From assembly GCA_000431315.1 (NCBI GenBank), contig HF989702.1, forward strand, positions 4,545 to 9,607: a stretch of 5,063 nt of DNA, read 5' to 3'. The notes under the pieces were generated by a model that saw nothing but the letters and a program-made list of their open reading frames with translations, was not told where the DNA came from and did not search any database. Shown here piece after piece: positions 1 to 4,161 of this stretch; the stretch's first letter is position 1; the number at the start of each line of letters is the position of its first letter. Origin of the DNA: Brachyspira sp. CAG:484 (GTDB lineage Bacteria > Cyanobacteriota > Vampirovibrionia > Gastranaerophilales > Gastranaerophilaceae). The position numbers and the translations under genes were made by a program.

Positions 1-298
1 TCCCTACAGGTGTAACCGGCAGAATATGGATTGCGTTAACCCCCTTTGCCTGGAGTTCATCAAGATTTGCAATTGCATTTAAGAAGTTCCCGCTCTCTTC
101 GCCTTCATCAAAATCAATAATGCCGTTACCATTTGTGTCCTGCGCATTAAATGTTCTGATATTAATCTCATAAATAATTGCAGAATTGTTTAAAAACTTG
201 CTGCGCAAATCATTAATATGAACAGGTGCTGAAAATGCGGCAGAAGAAAGACATACTGCAACAGACAAAGATATTATAAATTTTTTCATGTTATTCAT
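1..298 (-). CDS. Secreted alpha-amylase family (GH13) glycoside hydrolase, N-terminal part
   Basis: This gene runs off the left edge, leaving 99 residues. Residues 1-24 form a Sec signal peptide: a lysine pair at 5-6, a hydrophobic core, and a likely cleavage site around residues 21-24 (AAFSA). The mature part begins the GH13 TIM barrel: IIYEINIRTF (41-50) is the usual first strand, followed by a calcium-type loop at 54-65 (D54, N56, N58, G59, D62, E65), then LDELQAKGVNAIHILPVTP (79-97), the second strand with the family pattern of Leu-Gly/Lys-Gly-Val-Ala-Ile-Leu-Pro. The catalytic Asp and Glu residues would lie beyond the edge. The family cleaves or transfers alpha-glucosidic bonds in starch-like glucans, and the signal peptide implies action outside the cytoplasm. 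Two in-frame ATGs (298 and 289) are possible; AGGGG and AGGG lie just upstream of the first. The gene starts 64 bases downstream of lipA on the same strand. Substrate and subfamily cannot be judged from this fragment. Confidence 0.85.
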   Translation of the reverse strand, partial: MNNMKKFIISLSVAVCLSSAAFSAPVHINDLRSKFLNNSAIIYEINIRTFNAQDTNGNGIIDFDEGEESGNFLNAIANLDELQAKGVNAIHILPVTPVG

Positions 299-313
299 TT
301 TCCCTAATCCCCT

Positions 314-326
314 ATCACACATTATG
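314..326 (-). promoter_or_regulatory. Putative promoter -10 of the GH13 gene
   Basis: CATAAT (326-321, minus strand) matches the -10 consensus at five of six bases. It would start a transcript near 314 with a leader of about 16 bases containing AGGG. The only -35-like element, TTGCAA, is about 20 bases further upstream, which is too far to be convincing. Read-through from lipA remains possible because no terminator is visible between the two genes. Confidence 0.3.
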
Positions 327-362
327 CTAACAAATAAACCACTTTTTTGCAAATTATTAAAA

Positions 363-1205
363 CTAAACAAGTTCTGCTGCACGATAAGAGCTTCTAACAA
401 GAGGACCAATCTGGTAATGTTTAATACCGCATTTTTCTGCAAGCATTTCGATTTTCTTAAACTCTTCCGGTAAATAGTATTTCGCAGCAGGCATATGCTT
501 CTTTGACGGCTGAATATATTGTCCGGCAGTCAAAATATCACATCCGGCAGTTTTTAAATCTTTAAAAGTATTTTCAAGCTGCACAAAATCTTCGCCTAAA
601 CCTACCATCAAACCGGACTTTGTAATAATTGAACTGTTGTCTTTGACATATTTCAAAACCCCAATAGAAACATCGTAATTTCCCTGCGGTCTTGCAGTTT
701 TAAAAATCTCCCGCACAGTTTCAATATTGTGGTTAAAAACATCAGGATGCGCATCTATAATTATATCAAGCGCTTCCTTTGAACCTTTGAAGTCCGGAGT
801 TAGAATTTCAATTTTCACATCGGGTGTAAGCTTTCTGATTTCATCTATACATTTTGCAAAATGTGATGCCCCGCCGTCCGGCAAATCATCCCGCGTGACA
901 GATGTTATTACGGCATATTTCAAGTTCAAATCCTTAACAGCCTGGGCAATATGGTAAGGTTCATATTCATCAAGCGGTTTTGGACGTTCACATGCAATAT
1001 TGCAATAGCGGCAGTTGCGTGTACATACGTTACCCATAATCAAAAATGTGGCTGTATTTTTTGTATAGCATTCATTCTTATTCGGGCATCGTGCATTCTC
1101 GCAAACAGTGTTAAGACATCTGTTCTTGAGTATTCTCCGGACTGTCTTTGTTGCATCTGTATCAATTATAGGACGTTTTAAATATTCAGGAAGCCTTTCT
1201 CTCAT
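363..1205 (-). CDS. lipA: Lipoyl synthase
   Basis: LipA is a cytosolic radical-SAM enzyme that inserts two sulfurs at C6 and C8 of protein-bound octanoyl chains, giving the lipoyl cofactor of 2-oxoacid dehydrogenases and the glycine-cleavage H protein. All diagnostic motifs are present. The auxiliary cluster motif CX4CX5C is C35, C40 and C46 (CENARCPNKNEC). The radical-SAM motif CX3CX2C is C61, C65 and C68 (CTRNCRYC). The C-terminal RSSY at 271-274 provides the serine ligand of the auxiliary cluster, whose sulfurs are consumed in the reaction. The protein has 280 residues, at the short end of the family's usual range, and the N-terminus (LPEYLKRP) is family-like. The ATG at 1205 is preceded in frame by a TAA six bases upstream, so no longer start exists. 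No good Shine-Dalgarno precedes it; see the TATAAT box. LipB or a lipoate ligase is not in the window. The nearby lpd fits a lipoate theme, but a plus-strand gene separates the two, so they are not one operon. Confidence 0.97.
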   Translation of the reverse strand: MRERLPEYLKRPIIDTDATKTVRRILKNRCLNTVCENARCPNKNECYTKNTATFLIMGNVCTRNCRYCNIACERPKPLDEYEPYHIAQAVKDLNLKYAVITSVTRDDLPDGGASHFAKCIDEIRKLTPDVKIEILTPDFKGSKEALDIIIDAHPDVFNHNIETVREIFKTARPQGNYDVSIGVLKYVKDNSSIITKSGLMVGLGEDFVQLENTFKDLKTAGCDILTAGQYIQPSKKHMPAAKYYLPEEFKKIEMLAEKCGIKHYQIGPLVRSSYRAAELV

Positions 1206-1240
1206 ATTTTAATTATAATCCGCAAATTTAATTTAGTAAG
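1206..1240 (-). promoter_or_regulatory. lipA promoter, predicted leaderless start
   Basis: A perfect TATAAT lies at 1217-1212 on the minus strand, followed by six bases (TAAAAT) and then the lipA ATG. With standard spacing the transcript would start at the A of the ATG, giving a leaderless mRNA. The -35 is weak: CTTACT at 1240-1235 with a 17-base spacer, or TTACTA with 16. No Shine-Dalgarno sequence is close enough to matter; a GGA lies about 13 bases upstream of the ATG but would not be transcribed from this promoter. Confidence 0.5.
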
Positions 1241-1260
1241 CTCTAATCTTATTTTAGTAA
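1232..1260. repeat. Paired TTTAGTAA direct repeat at the lipA promoter
   Basis: TTTAGTAA occurs at 1232-1239 and again at 1253-1260 on the plus strand, exactly 21 bases apart (two helical turns). The first copy overlaps the predicted lipA -35. This is the geometry of a two-site operator, but the sequence is AT-rich and a chance match is quite possible. Confidence 0.25.
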
Positions 1261-1286
1261 CATTTTTAAATAATAAAAACAAAAAG

Positions 1287-1316
1287 TTGCTTTTTGATTT
1301 CCTAATCATTTATAAT
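1287..1316 (+). promoter_or_regulatory. Promoter of the small secreted protein gene
   Basis: TTGCTT (1287-1292), an 18-base spacer and a perfect TATAAT (1311-1316) form a plausible sigma-70 type promoter. The transcript would start near 1323, leaving a leader of about 16 bases that contains the AAAGGAG ribosome-binding site. Because the -10 box itself covers the upstream in-frame ATG at 1315, that ATG cannot be the translation start. Confidence 0.6.
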
Positions 1317-1325
1317 GGATATAAA

Positions 1326-1331
1326 AAGGAG
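1326..1331 (+). promoter_or_regulatory. Shine-Dalgarno site that fixes the start at 1339
   Basis: AAGGAG (preceded by further As) sits 7 bases before the ATG at 1339, ideal spacing. It selects that ATG over the in-frame ATG at 1315, which lies in the promoter. Confidence 0.75.
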
Positions 1332-1338
1332 AATTTAT

Positions 1339-1662
1339 ATGAAAAAACTAGCAATTATTCTGGGCATACTTTTATTTGCGCCTTGCGTTTTTGCAATGGA
1401 TGCACCTAATTATGATGTTGATTCAGTAACAAACACAAGCGATACATTATTTACTGAACAAACTTTTAATGAAAAGATTCAAACAACCACCACTGAAAAA
1501 GAAGGATTAAATATTAAGCCGAAACAGACAACTACATATGAAAGAAAAATAAATGCAGGTTCCCAAAAGTCCGGTGATACAAATTCTTATTGGAACCATG
1601 GCGGCGTAAAGTTTGGCACAGGCGGAGCATTCAATAACGGCTCATCTTTAAACCACTGGTAA
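1339..1662 (+). CDS. Small secreted protein of unknown function
   Basis: This encodes 107 residues; I do not recognise a family. Residues 1-19 (MKKLAIILGILLFAPCVFA) are a clear Sec signal peptide with a KK head, hydrophobic core and VFA cleavage site. The cysteine at 16 is preceded by proline, so it is not a lipobox and the protein is not an obvious lipoprotein. The mature chain of about 88 residues has no cysteine, is polar and threonine-rich in the middle (QTTTTEKEG, KQTTTYERK), and ends in a glycine/asparagine/aromatic tail (YWNHGGVKFGTGGAFNNGSSLNHW in total, so Trp is the last residue). It has no transmembrane segment after the signal peptide. The Thr-rich linker and Gly/Asn/aromatic tail suggest a periplasmic or envelope-associated protein, which is inference only. 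It has its own promoter and ribosome-binding site, diverges from lipA and converges on lpd with a 2-base gap, so it seems to be transcribed alone. The start at 1339 was chosen over 1315 because of the ribosome-binding site and signal peptide. Confidence 0.8.
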   Translation: MKKLAIILGILLFAPCVFAMDAPNYDVDSVTNTSDTLFTEQTFNEKIQTTTTEKEGLNIKPKQTTTYERKINAGSQKSGDTNSYWNHGGVKFGTGGAFNNGSSLNHW

Positions 1663-1664
1663 TT

Positions 1665-2903
1665 TTACAATTTAAATAAACTTTCAAATATCCCTTCCGA
1701 ATAGGTAGGATGCGCAAAACATATCTCTTTCAGTCTGCTGACAGAGATATTGTTTTGTATAGCAATAAGAACCTGCTGTATCATTGCAGAAGCTTCTTTT
1801 GAAACAATATGCGCACCAACAATCCTGTCATACTGAGAAAGGATTTTTATAAATCCGTCGGTTGAATTATCACAATGTGACTTTCCGAGTGCAGAAATAA
1901 GCAACAGCGATTTTTGATAAGTTCCTTCCTCCAAATCCTGTTCACGCTTTCCAACCCATGCAATTTCCGGGCTGCCGTATACAACTGAAGGAACAAGAGT
2001 TTCTTCAAATGATATTCCATCAACATATGACACTGCCTGCTTTATAGCGAAATGCGCAAGCTGGACAGAACCGTACATATCACCTAGATACGCAACCCCC
2101 TCAAGCTTTTTACAACTATTAGGTACACGTCCGGCTGCAATCAAAACACATTCAGGCTCCAAAATTTCACCGGTTGTCAGATAAACCTTTTTGTCCTGAA
2201 TTTTTTCAACACTTGTCGATTTATAAGCTTTTATTTTCTTTGTTTTAAAAATACGTTCAACACGCTTGGAAACTTCAATATCAGCTGCCGGCAGCAAATT
2301 CTCTGCCATTTCAACAATTGTGACCTGCACGCCGAATGCCGCAAAAATTCTCGCCCACTCAGTTCCGATTGCGCCAGAACCAACGATTACAATACTTTCA
2401 GGAAGGCGGTCGCGATTTAAAATATCATCAGAATTTAAGATAAATTCACCGTCAAACTCCATTCCTTTAAGACTTCGCGGAGAGGAGCCGCATGCTGCAA
2501 TAATATTTTTGCACTTGAATATTTCACCATCAGCTTCAATTTCTGTAGATGAAATTAGACAAGCTTCTGCCTTAACAGAAGTCACACCGCTATTTTTCAA
2601 GGAAAGTTCCAGCGCTTTCCGCAACCTCTCTACTACCTTATTTTTATGCTCAATTACTGATTTGTAATCTACATAAAGAGATTCACAATTTATCCCGAGT
2701 TCCTGCGCGCATTTCATCTCTTCAAAGAGTTCTGCCGAATGGAGAATTGCTTTTGTAGGAATACACCCGCGGTTAAGACAAACCCCGCCTACACAATCTT
2801 TCTCAAACATGACAACCCGCAAGCCTTTTGCCGCAGCATGCAACGCAGCGGTATAACCTGCCGGTCCGCCTCCGATTATTCCAAGGTCAAAATTCTGAAC
2901 CAT
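1665..2903 (-). CDS. lpd: Dihydrolipoyl dehydrogenase (E3), short form
   Basis: This is a class I flavoprotein disulfide reductase of 412 residues. The family reoxidises dihydrolipoyl groups with NAD+ in 2-oxoacid dehydrogenase and glycine-cleavage complexes. The FAD-binding GGGPAG is at 11-16. The redox disulfide is C42 and C47 in GGVCLNRGCIPTK. IAACGSSPR is at 135-143. The NAD-binding GSGAIG is at 175-180 with the conserved E182, and E198 ends the second strand of that Rossmann fold. GRVPN is at 258-262, the second FAD motif GD at 274-275, and the catalytic His-Glu dyad is H398 and E403 in HPTYSE. It is 40-60 residues shorter than usual. The clearest loss is between GRVPN and GD, where only 11 residues replace about 35, removing the usual strand pair and Thr-x-Val-Pro segment. 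The reading frame is continuous. GGGAG lies 5 bases before the ATG, and alr ends 15 bases upstream on the same strand, so the two are probably co-transcribed. A related reductase such as a mercuric or glutathione reductase-like enzyme is less likely given CLNRGC and the nearby lipA. Confidence 0.88.
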   Translation of the reverse strand: MVQNFDLGIIGGGPAGYTAALHAAAKGLRVVMFEKDCVGGVCLNRGCIPTKAILHSAELFEEMKCAQELGINCESLYVDYKSVIEHKNKVVERLRKALELSLKNSGVTSVKAEACLISSTEIEADGEIFKCKNIIAACGSSPRSLKGMEFDGEFILNSDDILNRDRLPESIVIVGSGAIGTEWARIFAAFGVQVTIVEMAENLLPAADIEVSKRVERIFKTKKIKAYKSTSVEKIQDKKVYLTTGEILEPECVLIAAGRVPNSCKKLEGVAYLGDMYGSVQLAHFAIKQAVSYVDGISFEETLVPSVVYGSPEIAWVGKREQDLEEGTYQKSLLLISALGKSHCDNSTDGFIKILSQYDRIVGAHIVSKEASAMIQQVLIAIQNNISVSRLKEICFAHPTYSEGIFESLFKL

Positions 2904-2908
2904 ATATT

Positions 2909-2913
2909 CTCCC
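2909..2913 (-). promoter_or_regulatory. Shine-Dalgarno site of lpd
   Basis: GGGAG on the minus strand lies 5 bases before the lpd ATG, inside the 15-base gap after the alr stop codon. It indicates that lpd is translated independently within the alr-lpd transcript. Confidence 0.65.
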
Positions 2914-2918
2914 GAAAC

Positions 2919-4040
2919 TTATCTTGTGTAAACCCTCGGTAAACGGACTTTTAAACGGCAGCAAAGCTCATAATTGATTGTACCGAGAATCTCTGCCCAT
3001 TCATCAATAGAAATATCATCACCGATTAATGTTATAATATCACCAATTTCAGCATCAACACCGGTTATATCAAACATCATCTGATCCATAGTGATATTTC
3101 CTACCTGAGGAACTTTCTTCCCGTTCAGTATGCCGTAAATTTTATTTGAAAGCCCTCTTGAAACACCGTCTGCATAGCCGATAGGTATAGTAGCTATTTT
3201 CCTGTCGCCTTTAGCTGTAAATGTATGCCCGTAGCTTACGCCCTCGCCGTCTTTTGCTGTGTGAATATTTACAATTCTGCCTTTTACAGACATTACAGGT
3301 CTTAAGTCCGGTCTAAAGCCTTTATTATCAGGCATATCTGTCCATAAACCATATAAAGCAATTCCAACTCTTCTCATATTGGATTTAGGAATTTCGTAAC
3401 ACATAGTTCCAACAGTATTTTGAATATGAAGCATCAAACCGGTTGTATCAATCTGAGATAATACGTAATTCCATTTATCAATCTGTATCTGGGTTTTCTC
3501 TCTGTTTTCAGCATTTGCAAAATGTGTGAATATACCCTGCAAATTCAAATAAGCGGCATTCTGCGCCTCCTTAATAAATTCAACGGCATCATCAACAGAA
3601 ACACCTATCCTGTTCATACCGGTATCGAGTTTTATATGAACCTTAGGTTTCCTGCCTGTTCTTTCATAAGCCTGTTTGCAGGCTTTGAGATGCTCTTTTG
3701 AAAAAACAGCAATCGAAATATCAGCATTAACAGCACTTTCAACAGCCCATACAGGAACTGCTCCAAGAACAAGAATATCACAGGTAATTTTTGCATTTCG
3801 TAAGTCCACACCCTCATCAATTGACGCAACGCCTAACATGTCAAAGCCTGAAGCCAGAAGTGTGGGAGCAAGCATAACAGACCCGTGTCCGTAAGAATCG
3901 GCTTTAACAACCGCAAGAAGTTTTGTATCAGTCGGAACATGTTTTCGAATTTCAGCGGCGTTGTGCGCAAGATTTCCTACATTTATTTCCACCCAGGAAT
4001 CCCTGTGAATATTAACATTAGTTTGTCTTATATTTTTCAT
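2919..4040 (-). CDS. alr: Alanine racemase
   Basis: Alr is a cytosolic PLP enzyme that interconverts L- and D-alanine and supplies D-alanine for peptidoglycan. The protein has 373 residues, a normal length. The PLP-binding lysine is K46 in AVVKADSYGHG (43-53; consensus KANAYGHG). KLDTGMNRIG is at 137-146 and GIFTHFANAE at 169-178. R224 in RRVGIALYG is the arginine that contacts the pyridine nitrogen in this family. The second catalytic base is Y270 in GVSYGHTF. PIGYADGVSRGLSN (286-299) and VGNITMDQMMFD (313-324) are the C-terminal beta-domain signatures of substrate binding and dimer contact. The N-terminal barrel plus C-terminal beta domain is complete. The ATG at 4040 has no Shine-Dalgarno; a TATAAT box sits just 9 bases upstream. 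Pairing with lpd, only 15 bases downstream, has no obvious metabolic logic and may simply reflect gene packing. Confidence 0.97.
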   Translation of the reverse strand: MKNIRQTNVNIHRDSWVEINVGNLAHNAAEIRKHVPTDTKLLAVVKADSYGHGSVMLAPTLLASGFDMLGVASIDEGVDLRNAKITCDILVLGAVPVWAVESAVNADISIAVFSKEHLKACKQAYERTGRKPKVHIKLDTGMNRIGVSVDDAVEFIKEAQNAAYLNLQGIFTHFANAENREKTQIQIDKWNYVLSQIDTTGLMLHIQNTVGTMCYEIPKSNMRRVGIALYGLWTDMPDNKGFRPDLRPVMSVKGRIVNIHTAKDGEGVSYGHTFTAKGDRKIATIPIGYADGVSRGLSNKIYGILNGKKVPQVGNITMDQMMFDITGVDAEIGDIITLIGDDISIDEWAEILGTINYELCCRLKVRLPRVYTR

Positions 4041-4078
4041 AGCGTAACTATTATATAACAGAAAAACAAAATAAAAAA
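4041..4078 (-). promoter_or_regulatory. alr promoter, near-leaderless start
   Basis: A perfect TATAAT lies at 4055-4050 on the minus strand, nine bases before the alr ATG. Standard spacing puts the transcript start at about 4043, leaving only about 3 leader bases and no ribosome-binding site. At the 17-base spacer the -35 position (4078-4073) is a run of Ts, which is also the start of the T-tract of the upstream gene's terminator. No real TTGACA-like box is visible. Confidence 0.5.
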
Positions 4079-4101
4079 GGCGGCATTGTTTCCGCCTTTT
4101 T
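4062..4101 (-). terminator. Intrinsic terminator of the pilin-like gene
   Basis: Arms at 4074-4083 (AAAAAGGCGG on the plus strand) and 4092-4101 (CCGCCTTTTT) pair perfectly around an 8-base loop. On the minus strand the GC core is followed by a T-rich tract down to 4062 (TTTTTTATTTTGTTTTT), a classic rho-independent terminator for the gene ending at 4162. The hairpin is symmetrical and could also stop plus-strand transcripts, but no plus-strand gene reads into it here. Confidence 0.85.
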
Positions 4102-4116
4102 GTTACATATTTAACC

Positions 4117-4139
4117 AGCCGGAAAAGTATTTTCCGGCT
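4117..4139. repeat. Perfect 10-bp inverted repeat just past the surface-protein gene
   Basis: AGCCGGAAAA (4117-4126) and TTTTCCGGCT (4130-4139) are perfect inverse complements around a 3-base loop, 22 bases after the stop codon of the minus-strand gene. No T-run follows it on either strand, so it is not a terminator in itself, and a complete terminator lies just beyond. It could protect the 3' end of the mRNA. It could instead be the hairpin/cruciform known to sit just downstream of variable regions in diversity-generating retroelement targets. The loop is not the GRNA tetraloop described for some of those, so this second role is tentative. Confidence 0.75.
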
Positions 4140-4161
4140 TCCTCATAGTTGAACAGTTGAA

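Noticed and set aside
1315..1338. ATG at 1315 as the start of the small secreted protein
   Set aside because: It lies inside the TATAAT promoter box and would put eight residues (with RR) ahead of a perfect signal peptide; the ribosome-binding site serves the ATG at 1339.
1650..1680. Shared bidirectional terminator between the small secreted gene and lpd
   Set aside because: Only 2 bases separate the stop codons and no GC-rich stem with a T-run is visible on either strand nearby.
2266..2667. Plus-strand open frame of 133 codons opposite lpd
   Set aside because: It lies wholly antisense to well-supported lpd motifs, has no ribosome-binding site, and its protein has no recognisable features.
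4062..4101. Hairpin before alr as a riboswitch or attenuator
   Set aside because: The alr start predicted from the -10 box lies downstream of it, so it would not be in the alr mRNA; it is fully explained as the terminator of the preceding gene.
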